Assembly: GCF_000314995.1 (NCBI RefSeq)
Contig: NZ_BAEO01000043.1
Location: 1-59,523 of the forward strand
DNA length: 59,523 nucleotides
From: Paraglaciecola arctica BSs20135
Lineage (GTDB): Bacteria > Pseudomonadota > Gammaproteobacteria > Enterobacterales > Alteromonadaceae
Direction of reading: 5' to 3'
Made by a program: the position numbers and the translations under genes. Under the pieces are notes generated by a model that worked only from the letters and a program-made list of their open reading frames with translations, was not told where the DNA came from and ran no database searches. This document shows positions 9,237-18,985 of the stretch, in pieces (position 1 is the first letter of the stretch; each line of letters starts with the position of its first letter).

Positions 9237-9344
9237 TATTTGCAGGTAAATCTCGCTGAGAGGTCACTTCATCAATGGGATTGTTATAAATTAAAAGATG
9301 TCATTTAAATAGCCAACTTTCTACTATTAGAATCATAGTGATTA

Positions 9345-9557
9345 ATGCAGGTTACTGGATCCCAACTAAAGAAAAAAAACACCTTAATTTATATAATTTC
9401 TCATGCAAGCAAACAACAGACTGATAAAAACTGGCAGTTCTTTATTGCTGATCCTTTATGGAAAAAGGTATATGCCGCATCTCGCGAAAATGGACCAATT
9501 GTAAAAAATCTAACGTCCGAATATTTAACCGCAACAAATTTTTCGCCATTAAAATAA
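9345..9557 (+). pseudogene. truncated NIPSNAP-domain remnant
   Basis: The frame encodes about 70 residues. From TLIYIISHAS onward it resembles the C-terminal half of a NIPSNAP/ferredoxin-like dimeric domain: ADPLWKKVYAASRENGPIV, then the terminal LTATNFSPLK that matches the usual (L/F)xPTDFSPL ending. The N-terminal strand-helix half (commonly starting MIYELRTYT) is absent both here and upstream in other frames. It is probably a deletion remnant, although a very short functional protein cannot be excluded. Confidence 0.55.
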
Positions 9558-9568
9558 TTCAGGTGTTT

Positions 9569-11125
9569 TTAGTCACTAAAATAGCGCCAACTATTTAGGT
9601 AATAATCGAGTACGACAGGTTTATCAATTTGATTTATTTCAACCGCTATTTCTTGAATATCTTTTGCAAAAACAAACATAGATAAGATAGTTTCTTGGCT
9701 TAAAAATAGACTATCGTCTAGGGAACGTTTAGGTACTAAACTTATAGGTTGCAGGCCGCTTAGTACAAAGCCCCAATCACCAAAAGACGGCACATTAGTA
9801 TGGTACGGATAGGTGTAATCAAATCCGGCTGCTTCTATGGTTTTTGCAATACTCCAAAATGCAGGTTTAACAAAAAACGGGCTAGTTGCTTGGGTCACCA
9901 TAATGCCGTTAGAGCTTAAATTTTCTTTGGCTAATCGGTAGTACTGTTTACTATATAAACGAGAAAGTGAAATGGTATTGGGGTCGGGTAAATCGTTAAT
10001 GATAAGATCAAAAGTTTGTTGGTTTTTCTCGAGAAAAACAAAAGCATCATCAATCACAACTTGTACTTTTTTATTCGTTAAACTGGCTAAGTTAATGTCT
10101 ACTAGATGGGCATTATTTTTTGCTAATTCTGTCATTCGCGCATCTAAGTCAACTAATACAATTTCTTGAATTTCTGGATATTTAAGAAGTTCTCTTACCG
10201 CTAAACCGTCACCTGCGCCTAACACTAATACACGTTTGATGGGGTTATCCGCGTATGTCATAGGCACCATTACTAATGATTCATGGTATCGATATTCATC
10301 CACAGACGAAAACTGTAAAACACCATTTAAGTAAAGCCGCAGATCGTCTTTGCTTTTGGTCAGGGTTATTTTTTGATACGGGGTTTGTTCGCTATGCACA
10401 ATACGCCCGTTGTAGAGCATTTGATCCCATTGCTTCAAGGCCTGACTAGAAAACACTAACATAACCAAAATAACTAAACTCATAGCGGCTGTTAAAAGTT
10501 GTAGTTTTTGGGCCGTTTTTCCGAGGGATTTTCTAAATGAATATAAAACCACTGCAGCAATGGACATATTAATAAGCCCAAACAACAATGATGATTGGTA
10601 AATGCCCATTACAGGTAAAAGAAAAAACGGAAATGCAATAGTTGCAATCAAAGCACCTAAATAATCGAAAGATAATATATTCGCAATGTTGGATTTAAGT
10701 GCCTGATAATTATCCATTAATCGGGTTAGGAATGGAATTTCTAACCCGATTAAAAAACCAATACATAAAGTGAGTACTACATAAGTTGGGTAGAATAATG
10801 CGGTGGTGGTATAGGTAAAATACAATAATGGGATACTCATACCACCGATGAGTCCGAGTAGGATTTCGGCAATCACAAATTTTTGTAATAGTTTGTCCGT
10901 AATGAATTTAGATAAATAAGAGCCAAAGCCCATTGCTGCCATATATAAGCCAATGGTAAGTGAGAAAAATTTCACACTGTCGCCCATAAAATAAGACACA
11001 GTGGTGGCAATCAGCAGTTCATAAATAATCGAGCATAAGCCAGCGATAAATGCGGCATAAATCAAAGTCGCGGATTGTTTATGCTTAGATGCTTCCTTAG
11101 TCAAATCTGTTTGAGCATTCGTCAT
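9569..11125 (-). CDS. speE: membrane-anchored spermidine synthase-like aminopropyltransferase
   Basis: A 518-residue fusion. Residues 20-220 contain about seven hydrophobic segments (for example LIYAAFIAGLCSIIYELLIAT), and residues 240-480 form a Rossmann-type aminopropyltransferase: LVLGAGDGLAVRELLKYP, VDLDARMTELAKNN, and INDLPDPNT. The family transfers an aminopropyl group from decarboxylated SAM to putrescine or a related diamine. The gene is one nucleotide downstream of speD, so both steps of polyamine elongation are co-transcribed. The membrane domain distinguishes it from the soluble E. coli enzyme; its role is unknown. Confidence 0.85.
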   Translation of the reverse strand: MTNAQTDLTKEASKHKQSATLIYAAFIAGLCSIIYELLIATTVSYFMGDSVKFFSLTIGLYMAAMGFGSYLSKFITDKLLQKFVIAEILLGLIGGMSIPLLYFTYTTTALFYPTYVVLTLCIGFLIGLEIPFLTRLMDNYQALKSNIANILSFDYLGALIATIAFPFFLLPVMGIYQSSLLFGLINMSIAAVVLYSFRKSLGKTAQKLQLLTAAMSLVILVMLVFSSQALKQWDQMLYNGRIVHSEQTPYQKITLTKSKDDLRLYLNGVLQFSSVDEYRYHESLVMVPMTYADNPIKRVLVLGAGDGLAVRELLKYPEIQEIVLVDLDARMTELAKNNAHLVDINLASLTNKKVQVVIDDAFVFLEKNQQTFDLIINDLPDPNTISLSRLYSKQYYRLAKENLSSNGIMVTQATSPFFVKPAFWSIAKTIEAAGFDYTYPYHTNVPSFGDWGFVLSGLQPISLVPKRSLDDSLFLSQETILSMFVFAKDIQEIAVEINQIDKPVVLDYYLNSWRYFSD

Positions 11126-11126
11126 A

Positions 11127-11510
11127 TCAACTGGACTTATCTAGTAACGATGTTTTGTTTAATGAAGTGCCTCTATCAAACTCACGCACATCGACACTTT
11201 TGGGGTGTAAATATTTCTTGATAGGCGCTATGGCGAGTTCTGGATCGCAGTTACCACACATAAATATATCTACGGCGGCAAAGTGACTTTCTGGCCATGT
11301 ATGAATGCTTATATGGGATTCGGCAAGTAACAACATGCCAGTAATGCCTTGTTCTTCTCCAAAACTGTGAAAGTTCTTTTGTAAGACCTTAGCGTCGCAA
11401 GCCTCTGCTGCTTCCAATAATGCTTTCTCAATGACACTCTTGTCACTTAGGTGAATTGCTTGATATAGGTCTAAAAGCAGGTGTTTCCCTGGGGTATAAC
11501 TATTTTCCAT
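11127..11510 (-). CDS. speD: S-adenosylmethionine decarboxylase proenzyme (SpeD, short form)
   Basis: A 127-residue pyruvoyl enzyme of the Thermotoga/Bacillus-like short class. Self-cleavage should occur between E64 and S65 in LLLAESHISIHTWPE, leaving a pyruvoyl group on S65; the HTWPE motif and CGNCDP loop are also conserved. It supplies decarboxylated SAM to the aminopropyltransferase encoded immediately downstream. It has an extended tail after the core (FDRGTSLNKTSLLDKSS). Confidence 0.92.
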   Translation of the reverse strand: MENSYTPGKHLLLDLYQAIHLSDKSVIEKALLEAAEACDAKVLQKNFHSFGEEQGITGMLLLAESHISIHTWPESHFAAVDIFMCGNCDPELAIAPIKKYLHPKSVDVREFDRGTSLNKTSLLDKSS

Positions 11511-11647
11511 AAAAAGTTTTTTTAAAATCTGACATTATTTAAGGGTACGCTGTTAGGTTAATTCGCTATTGTCTAGTTTCGTTACCACAGTAGCAAATAA
11601 ATCTGCAAATTTTACTGCTCGTCCTTTTAGCCTAGTGAATTAGATCC

Positions 11648-12466
11648 TTAGTCTACTGCTCGGGGCAAGGCAACAAAACAATCACCTAACAAACGTTGCG
11701 GAATATTATCCTTGGCAACAAACCGCAATTCGACACTGGTTCGATTCGACTGCATTTCTTTTAACACATGAGTCCGATGCAGCGATGCACCACTAAAAAT
11801 AACAGCATCACCCGCTTCCATCTGAGGTTTGAAAAATGAATCTGCGGAAAAACGATTGAAAATGTTGTTATCAGTCAATTCCTCTGGAAGTAGTAATGAA
11901 CGAATATCCTGGGATACAAATTCCAATCCAGGAGCATCTACTCCGCACTCAGTTAAAGCAATCCAACAAGTAACAGTTGGTAACAGTGCTTCTGGTTCCT
12001 TTAGTGCACTAGCCGCCTTTAGAAAATCAAAACCCAAGGCTCCATCTTGATGCCAACCGTGCGCGGCATGTTTCAAAGGATAAAGGTGTAGAGCATACTG
12101 TCGGCGTATCCAAGCCTGATCCAAATCGCAAAGCACCTCGTTACTCCCCAACATCTTGCGGACAAAACAACCGGCAGTACCTCGCCCAATTTCAGCTAAT
12201 AAGACGTCAACAAGGGCTTTATCATCAATAGCTCCGAGACTCACCGAGGAAGCATGGGGTAGATATTTGTATTCTTGGGGAAGGGGCGCTGCTACAGTAT
12301 CCGTGTATTGGCTCACCATGAAGGCAGCGATATCTTGGTATGTATTCTGGGCTGCAGCAAATAAAGAACCAGTCATGCCACTAGTTAAAGCTTTCCTAGC
12401 GAGCTCTATTGCTGCTATTGGAGTTTCAACGAGTGTTTCAGAAGTCACATGTTCAGAGATATTCAT
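11648..12466 (-). CDS. PhyH-type Fe(II)/2-oxoglutarate dioxygenase
   Basis: A 272-residue protein with the phytanoyl-CoA dioxygenase facial triad: H139-x-D141 in GWHQDGALG, a distal His (H229 or H232) in GASLHRTHV, and R241 in NRTSVELRF to bind 2-oxoglutarate. The substrate is unknown; bacterial PhyH relatives hydroxylate diverse small molecules. The N-terminal 60 residues are Ala/Thr-rich and poorly conserved in appearance. It is monocistronic, with 137 bp between it and speD. Confidence 0.75.
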   Translation of the reverse strand: MNISEHVTSETLVETPIAAIELARKALTSGMTGSLFAAAQNTYQDIAAFMVSQYTDTVAAPLPQEYKYLPHASSVSLGAIDDKALVDVLLAEIGRGTAGCFVRKMLGSNEVLCDLDQAWIRRQYALHLYPLKHAAHGWHQDGALGFDFLKAASALKEPEALLPTVTCWIALTECGVDAPGLEFVSQDIRSLLLPEELTDNNIFNRFSADSFFKPQMEAGDAVIFSGASLHRTHVLKEMQSNRTSVELRFVAKDNIPQRLLGDCFVALPRAVD

Positions 12467-12548
12467 AACCCTTTTAGCTCATTCTCAATACATTGGCATT
12501 AAAGCACAGTAAAATTAATATTTTCGTTTTTCACATTAACGATTTTGA

Positions 12549-13808
12549 TTAGTTTCCGCCACGCCTACCACGGCCTTTAGATTGGCCTCGCCGCAGGGGC
12601 TTAGCATCAGCTTCAAAATTACCGTACAAATCTTCATCTGCTGATCCTGTTTCTGCCTGCTTGTTAGGCGCAAAACCTGAGATAATTTCACGCTCAAATT
12701 TACGTCCAATCAAAGCTTCAATAGACTTCAATTGTTTAGATTCATCCTCACTGAACAATGAAATCGCTAAGCCGAAAGTCCCCGCACGGCCAGTACGGCC
12801 AATACGATGCACATAGTCTTCTGGTACATAAGGCAGATCGAAGTTAACCACACAAGGTAATTGATTGACATCAATCCCCCTAGAGGCGATATCAGTAGCG
12901 ACCAATATTTTCACATTGCCGTTTTTAAACCCATCTAAGGCCAATGTCCGCGCATGCTGAGTTCTATTAGCATGGATTGATGCAGCACTAATACCAGCCT
13001 TTTCCAGTACAGCGACTAAACTATCCGCTCCCTGCTTAGTGCGACTAAAAACCAAGACTTGTCGCCACTTATTCTTTTTAATCAGGTGGATCAACATCTC
13101 ACCCTTACGGGATTTATCTACAGGATGTAATTTCTGCTTAACCTTCTCCACAGTGCTGTTTGCAGCAGCCACATCAATCAAAAGTGGACTATTTAACATA
13201 CCTCTAGCAAGCGACTTGATCTCGTTAGAAAACGTTGCTGAAAACATCAAAGTTTGACGTGTCTTAGGCAGTAGCTTTTGAATATGGTGGATATCGTCAA
13301 TAAACCCTAAATCCAACATGCGATCTGCCTCATCTAATACCAATATTTCAAGCTGATCAAAGTTAATCGCCTGTTGATTATAAAGATCAAGCAAACGACC
13401 AGGAGTAGCAACAAGCACGTCTACACCAGCTTGCAGCTCTGCTATCTGTGGCTCAATCCTCACCCCACCAAACACCGCCACAGAACGAATATTCATACGG
13501 CGGCTGTAATTTTTAACATTATCGGCAACCTGTGCAGCAAGCTCACGAGTTGGCGTAATAACTAACGCCCGCACACATTTGGCCTGCAAGGTAGGTGCAT
13601 CCATGTTAGCGCCGCCTGACAATAACTGCACCACAGGTAAGGTAAACCCAGCCGTTTTACCGGTGCCAGTGTTTGCCACCGCCATTACGTCACGACCACT
13701 AAGCACCGCCGGAATAGCTTTAATCTGTATCGGAGATGGCTTGGTATAACCTTGTTCTGCAACAGTTTTTAACAGTTCTTCACATAAACCTAATGCACCA
13801 AATGACAT
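12549..13808 (-). CDS. rhlE: DEAD-box ATP-dependent RNA helicase, RhlE-like
   Basis: From the ATG at 13808 (preceded by AAGGAA) this is a 419-residue helicase. Motifs in order: Q motif (GYTKPSPIQIKAIP), I (ANTGTGKTAGF), Ia (PTRELAAQV), II (VLDEADRMLD), III (SATF), IV (LVFSRTK), V (ATDIASRGID), VI (HRIGRTGRAG). The C-terminus is an Arg/Gly-rich tail (KGRGRRGG) suited to RNA binding. Such enzymes remodel rRNA and mRNA, especially in the cold. An upstream extension to 13859 is possible but lacks family support. Confidence 0.9.
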   Translation of the reverse strand: MSFGALGLCEELLKTVAEQGYTKPSPIQIKAIPAVLSGRDVMAVANTGTGKTAGFTLPVVQLLSGGANMDAPTLQAKCVRALVITPTRELAAQVADNVKNYSRRMNIRSVAVFGGVRIEPQIAELQAGVDVLVATPGRLLDLYNQQAINFDQLEILVLDEADRMLDLGFIDDIHHIQKLLPKTRQTLMFSATFSNEIKSLARGMLNSPLLIDVAAANSTVEKVKQKLHPVDKSRKGEMLIHLIKKNKWRQVLVFSRTKQGADSLVAVLEKAGISAASIHANRTQHARTLALDGFKNGNVKILVATDIASRGIDVNQLPCVVNFDLPYVPEDYVHRIGRTGRAGTFGLAISLFSEDESKQLKSIEALIGRKFEREIISGFAPNKQAETGSADEDLYGNFEADAKPLRRGQSKGRGRRGGN

Positions 13809-14137
13809 AGATAAATATTCCTTGGATTGATTAACGAGGGTAGTTGCGCAGACACACATTGTAATGCAATCAAAGATTTAGAACCATTTAAGAGTATTTT
13901 CAATGATATTCTTGTCAATTCTACAGATATGCCATAAATAAGACATGGGCAATGGGTGAGTACAGTTGCTGTTTCAGGTCACCAAAAGAGCTAAGCCAAC
14001 TCGTCAAAGCTTTGATAGAAAGTCAAAAACCTTATAGTTTTTAAATAACTTTCCGCCTCAGACTTGTGACTATTAGCCCCCTGCTCACGTCTAACGCCAC
14101 ACAATAAAATTAAGAATGATCATCCTGGAGCCAGAAT

Positions 14138-15478
14138 ATGTCAGAAGTTTTGCCCGACAGAATTGAAGAAGTGATAAGTCAGTCAGACTTGTATTCAGAA
14201 ACAAGTGACACTGCAACAGTTCTCGCTCAGGCTGATGAAGTTGAGCTTGCTTTATTACTTGAATCTTTACCGATCCAAGAAAGAATTATTCTTTGGCAAA
14301 CCATACCTGATCATAAAAAGCTCGATGTTTTAATTGAGATGCGTAGCGATCCTAGGGCCGTATTGGTTAGTGCTACTGAGCCAGAGCAATGGGATGTGTT
14401 GTTTACAGATATTGACGCTGAAGATTTGCTTGAATTAGCAGACTCTTTACCTCAAGAATTATTCGAACGCGCCTATACCGCCCTAGATAGACTTCAAAAA
14501 CAGTACTATACCGAAGCAGACCAATACCCTGAGGAACAAATAGGTCATTGGATTTCCCATGACTATTTAGTTTTACCAATCAATGCCAAAGTGCGTGATG
14601 GATTACGATTAATTCGTCGTGAAATGCCTCGCCATACTGACGTGATATTTTTGATCAATCGTTCAGGTCATTTTTCTGAAGCTGTCCCTATCGCAAAATT
14701 ACATGTATTACCTGAACATTTGCATTTAACCGATGTGTCATTAGATGATTTTCCGATCATTAGTGCGGTAGAAGAAGGACAACTGGTAGCCAAAGAAGTG
14801 TTGTTATCTGGCTTTGGTGCCCTGCCCGTTGTGGATGAAAATGAAAAACTCATTGGTCGAATTGATGTTACAACGGCAGCCGAACTGATGCAGGAATATT
14901 ATGAAGGACAGATAATGGCCAGCGCCGGTATGGATGAAGACGAAGATTTATTCTCCCCCGTGCGTAAAAGCGCCAAAGGAAGAGCAATTTGGCTGGGTAT
15001 CAACCTGCTAACCGCCTTTGTAGCCAGTGCCTTTATTGGCATGTTTGAAGCAACCATTCAACAAGTTGTCGCCTTAGCTGTCTTAATGCCAGTAGTGGCG
15101 AGTATGGGAGGTATTGCCGGTAGCCAAACATTAACACTCATTATTCGTGGTCTGGCCCTCAAGCAAGTCACCTCAGCCAACGTCGGAGCATTACTCTCTA
15201 AAGAATTTAAAGTAGGCGGTTTAAATGGAGTGATCTGGGCTGTGGTTATAGGTGTAGTTGCACTACTGTGGTTTAACGATCCTCTGTTAGGTTTGGTTAT
15301 TGGGATCGCTATTTTTCTGAACATCATTGCAGCAGCATTGGCTGGAGTATTTGTGCCGGTGATCCTCGATAAATACAAAATTGACCCAGCACTTTCTGGC
15401 TCAGTTATATTAACCACAGTCACCGATATCGTTGGTTTTGTAGCATTTTTGGGCCTAGGAACTGTGTTTTTACTATAA
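14138..15478 (+). CDS. mgtE: magnesium transporter MgtE
   Basis: A 446-residue cation channel. It has an N-terminal superhelical MgtE-N domain (residues 20-125), a CBS pair (about 130-255, ending GALPVVDENEKLIGRID), and five membrane helices from about residue 285. The pore-lining signature MPVVASMGGIAGSQTLTL is present. Mg2+ enters down its electrochemical gradient and is gated by Mg2+ binding to the cytosolic domains. No M-box-like leader was recognised in the 278-bp upstream gap. Confidence 0.92.
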   Translation: MSEVLPDRIEEVISQSDLYSETSDTATVLAQADEVELALLLESLPIQERIILWQTIPDHKKLDVLIEMRSDPRAVLVSATEPEQWDVLFTDIDAEDLLELADSLPQELFERAYTALDRLQKQYYTEADQYPEEQIGHWISHDYLVLPINAKVRDGLRLIRREMPRHTDVIFLINRSGHFSEAVPIAKLHVLPEHLHLTDVSLDDFPIISAVEEGQLVAKEVLLSGFGALPVVDENEKLIGRIDVTTAAELMQEYYEGQIMASAGMDEDEDLFSPVRKSAKGRAIWLGINLLTAFVASAFIGMFEATIQQVVALAVLMPVVASMGGIAGSQTLTLIIRGLALKQVTSANVGALLSKEFKVGGLNGVIWAVVIGVVALLWFNDPLLGLVIGIAIFLNIIAAALAGVFVPVILDKYKIDPALSGSVILTTVTDIVGFVAFLGLGTVFLL

Positions 15479-15624
15479 GGGAGGATTTTTAGAGTAATTT
15501 AACAACATGGGTAAAGGAGCTTTTGTTTTAAAGTTAATTTTATAAAATATTATTAAAACTCTAGAGGTTCATTTTTCCAACATCTACAGCGCCACTTTTA
15601 GCATAATGGTATAGATCACTGATA

Positions 15625-15936
15625 CTAAAAATCAGCATTTCTGGGAAAGAGAACCGACCAAGATTCTTTTGAACCCACTAACAAGCCCAAACCGTCTATA
15701 GAGGGCTTTTTGCACGGTATAGCATCTACCGCTTTGGCTACTACAATAGTTGCTGGTGAGAAGTATACTTTGAGCTGGCAGTGGACTTGCCTAGTAGATT
15801 CATGGCGAAAAAATACCGACATTTCATTTGAGCTGTTGATTTTCTTGTCTTGTGACAAAAAAACCGCCTTGATATGAGCTAATGCCTCGTCGGCCAACAT
15901 GGGATCGCCAAGATTACTCGTAAACCAAATATTCAT
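15625..15936 (-). CDS. hypothetical protein
   Basis: A 103-residue protein with no recognised domain or membrane segment. It starts MNIWFTSNLGDPMLADEALAHI, and the middle (VHCQLKVYFSPATIVVAKAV) is strand-rich. It lies 37 bp downstream of the basic membrane protein gene in the same direction, so the two may be co-transcribed. Family unknown. Confidence 0.5.
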   Translation of the reverse strand: MNIWFTSNLGDPMLADEALAHIKAVFLSQDKKINSSNEMSVFFRHESTRQVHCQLKVYFSPATIVVAKAVDAIPCKKPSIDGLGLLVGSKESWSVLFPRNADF

Positions 15937-15973
15937 CTATATTCCAATTACTGACAACTGTATATCTCAATGT

Positions 15974-16633
15974 TTATAGACGGTTTTTTAACACGATTAA
16001 ATATTGTTTCCTATTTATCAATTCGTCTAAATCACCTTCGAATGCTCCCAACTTTCCCAGGTTAGGAAAACTCAACTTTGCATTTAACAATGACAACGAA
16101 CATAGCAGATTAAAATAATTGTAATACAAAATGATGCGTTGCAAAAAACTTGGCGTAACTGGTTGCATACCTATTTTTTGTGCGGTTCTAGCATTAATAA
16201 TGTAGCTGGTAGCCTTAATTTTTATAGCATTGGGACAAGTTTTTTGGTATTCCTCAATAAGATTAATCAAGCCTTGAATATAGGCTCTATAAATCTGTTT
16301 TTTACGTTCTGATTTAGTGGTGTTTTTGTCTAACACATAGTAATAATCAAACAAAGTACCGCTATGCAATGTCAAAATTCCATTTTTCACAGTTTCACCT
16401 ATTAGCAATGGCGAATAGTAATGTAGGCTGCCGCTTTTCACCCCTGATGGTACATCAATAAAAGGCGCGATAATTGATAGGGTGATTGAGAATGATAGAA
16501 TCACAAGGAAACTAACGTCTAATAAAAAAAACATAACCCCGAGAATAATATTGCAGAGCATTGCAAAGGCTACAATTTTGCATTGAATGGCAAATTGTTG
16601 TTTTGTGGTTTTCGCAAAAAATCTATGTTTCAT
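15974..16633 (-). CDS. hypothetical membrane protein
   Basis: A 219-residue protein with two N-terminal membrane helices (about residues 17-38 and 40-62, separated by a short turn) followed by a basic cytoplasmic domain (TKSERKKQIYRAYIQGLINLIEEY...). No family was recognised. It is upstream of the 103-residue hypothetical in the same orientation. Confidence 0.55.
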   Translation of the reverse strand: MKHRFFAKTTKQQFAIQCKIVAFAMLCNIILGVMFFLLDVSFLVILSFSITLSIIAPFIDVPSGVKSGSLHYYSPLLIGETVKNGILTLHSGTLFDYYYVLDKNTTKSERKKQIYRAYIQGLINLIEEYQKTCPNAIKIKATSYIINARTAQKIGMQPVTPSFLQRIILYYNYFNLLCSLSLLNAKLSFPNLGKLGAFEGDLDELINRKQYLIVLKNRL

Positions 16634-16837
16634 TCACTCTCCAATAATTCAGAACTTGGATGATTTTTCAAAATTATGCGCTAAACCCATTGAGATTCAA
16701 GAAAATATTCATAGACACTTGAGCAAATTGATAATGAAGATTTTGTTGCAAAGTTATTTTTAAAACATGGACAAATTTAGTAACACAGCCAAAACACTCA
16801 TTGCAAAGTTACAATGAGTATCTTATTAAACGGCCGC

Positions 16838-18985
16838 TTAATACCCACCAATTCGCTTATCACTGGTTTTCTCAGCCATAAGTGTAGCCATATCTAAGGG
16901 TAGAGCCCGCTCTTTTTCAGACGCAAATATGGGTGCCTGATCATCATAGTGACTCGACGTAGCATCTAGGGTTGCGCTGCCAAAGTTGTGTATAGTGCGC
17001 GACGAAACTTTACCATCTGGTGCCCATTCAACAAACATAATGTAGCTGTCTCCGGCGGTTGCTTTTTGATAGCCCGCCTCTTCATCAAATTCACCATATA
17101 CGGCTCGCAACACATCGGGAGCACCAGACAGTGGCCAACTTTTATCACCACGCACTAGCCGGTTGACTTCGCCCCATTTAGGGTCAATCCGACCAAAATG
17201 ATGTTGCAAAAGAGTCAGTGATTTTTCAAAAACTTCGGTCAAATCGGGTTCTGGCTCCTCTCGCATCAACGCCATAACAAAGGGACTGCTAGTCAACACA
17301 CCTAATGCTGCTATTCTACTTTCTGCATCAGTTGCTAAATCCCAACTTTGCAGAAGTTTTTGCCCTGCTTGCAGCTCACTTTCCGGTTCAAAAGACATGG
17401 CTAACAAGCGTTTTATCACATGGTCAACCACTGATCCCTCGGCGTAACGATTGTCATACTTATAGTTATGTAAATCTTCTCGGCTGATTGCTTCATCATC
17501 ACCAAATAGTGCTTCGATGCGCAAAGCTCGATTGCTCACATTAGTCTGGATGCCCATTGATGACTCATAATCTTGGGGTTTAGGTTGGCCCTCACCCACT
17601 GACGAGTGATATGGGGAGTTGTTGGCATTATAGACAAAACCGGATGGAGGATTAACAGTGCTCGGCATGCGTTCAAAGGGATAATATCCCTGCCAAATAA
17701 GGTCTGATTGGTCACCTGGAACTAAACCAAGCCAATCTATGCTCGAAAACTTCTCACCTACTGGTCGCTTGGGCATCATCGCATTATAATAATGAGCAAT
17801 ATTGCCCTCTTTGTCTGCATACACATAATTAATGCTAGGCGAGGCGGTCATCGAAAGCGCCGCTTCAAAGTCAGCTTTGGTGCGCGCTTTGTTCATGGCT
17901 AACATCTCTTCGAGAGTACGCATTTCATCCATACCAGCCCAACGCAGTGCAAAAGCCCCTTTTTCTGTTTTGAAAACAGGACCATGAACAGAGCGATAAA
18001 TAGCTTCGTGAAACGTCCAGCGGATCGGGCCCCAAAAAGTCACATCAATAGCAGCGTCTTTTACCTCAAAATTTCGCCATTGGTCGTCTAGTAAATATTG
18101 GTCCTCATTATTAGGATTAATCGTTAATTGATAGACATCCACCAAATCTGGTTTATTTACTGTGCTAGCCCAACCAAGTGTGGGGCCGTGGCCATGTAAA
18201 ATAACCGGAGCCCCCGGAAAAGTACTGCCAGCCATGTCCCAACCTTGGTCTGTTTTTACCCGTGCTTCATACCAAGCAACTGGCCCGGTAAGGGGTTGAT
18301 GAGAATTCACCAGCAGGCGTGTATAACCATCGTCGGAACGGGACGGTGCAATGGCAATTCCTTGGCTACCAAGATCAGGTTGAGGTGAGTCAGTGACTTG
18401 TAAGTACGCCAGTTTATCGAGCCCTGTACCGTATCGACCCTCGACAACAGCTGCAACCGCCTGATCAAAACCATAAAACAAAGGTGTTTTAAAAGTGAAG
18501 CCAGCAACAATATCTTTGGCTGTGACAGGCAACAATCCAGCAGCAATTTTGTCTGGGTTTTCAGAAGCATAATAGTTGACGCCATCCGCATAGGCCTGAG
18601 CATGATCACGGGTTTGCTGGTTAATGCGGCTCTCATAACCAGCATCGACCACATCCCACACCCCCATAAACTGAACCAAATAATCCGTTTTAGCAGCGTC
18701 TACCCCATGTAAGGTTGCGAGTTTGCCACGAGTAACCAGCAAAACATCCTGCATTGTTTCAAAATCATCTTCCCCATGAGCATAAGCCAGCCCGAAGGCT
18801 GCATCTACATCCCGAGCACCAAAGATATGTGGCACCGCATATTTGTCACGCACAATACGTACTTGGTATTTATCAGCAAGCATTTGATATTGTTGAGGAT
18901 CTACTGAGCGAGGAGCGGTTGCCCAAAAGCCAATGTATATTGACGCTAATAATGCTGTGACAGCAATTAGTATTTTTTTACCCAT
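16838..18985 (-). CDS. penicillin acylase family protein (AHL acylase-like Ntn hydrolase)
   Basis: A 715-residue proenzyme with an N-terminal hydrophobic segment (residues 5-24) for export. The alpha chain (about 25-206) is separated by an autocleavage site at G206/S207 (DLGSQGIAIAPSRS), which would leave S207 as the catalytic N-terminal nucleophile of the beta chain. Other family marks are NSHQPL (oxyanion region), SINYVYADKEGNIAHYYN and VYNANNSPYHSSVG. Members hydrolyse amide bonds of penicillins, aculeacin or acyl-homoserine lactones; the exact substrate is not readable here. Monocistronic. Confidence 0.85.
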   Translation of the reverse strand: MGKKILIAVTALLASIYIGFWATAPRSVDPQQYQMLADKYQVRIVRDKYAVPHIFGARDVDAAFGLAYAHGEDDFETMQDVLLVTRGKLATLHGVDAAKTDYLVQFMGVWDVVDAGYESRINQQTRDHAQAYADGVNYYASENPDKIAAGLLPVTAKDIVAGFTFKTPLFYGFDQAVAAVVEGRYGTGLDKLAYLQVTDSPQPDLGSQGIAIAPSRSDDGYTRLLVNSHQPLTGPVAWYEARVKTDQGWDMAGSTFPGAPVILHGHGPTLGWASTVNKPDLVDVYQLTINPNNEDQYLLDDQWRNFEVKDAAIDVTFWGPIRWTFHEAIYRSVHGPVFKTEKGAFALRWAGMDEMRTLEEMLAMNKARTKADFEAALSMTASPSINYVYADKEGNIAHYYNAMMPKRPVGEKFSSIDWLGLVPGDQSDLIWQGYYPFERMPSTVNPPSGFVYNANNSPYHSSVGEGQPKPQDYESSMGIQTNVSNRALRIEALFGDDEAISREDLHNYKYDNRYAEGSVVDHVIKRLLAMSFEPESELQAGQKLLQSWDLATDAESRIAALGVLTSSPFVMALMREEPEPDLTEVFEKSLTLLQHHFGRIDPKWGEVNRLVRGDKSWPLSGAPDVLRAVYGEFDEEAGYQKATAGDSYIMFVEWAPDGKVSSRTIHNFGSATLDATSSHYDDQAPIFASEKERALPLDMATLMAEKTSDKRIGGY

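Noticed and set aside
13860-14137. M-box or other Mg2+ riboswitch upstream of mgtE
   Set aside because: No conserved M-box core or terminator/antiterminator pair was recognised by eye.
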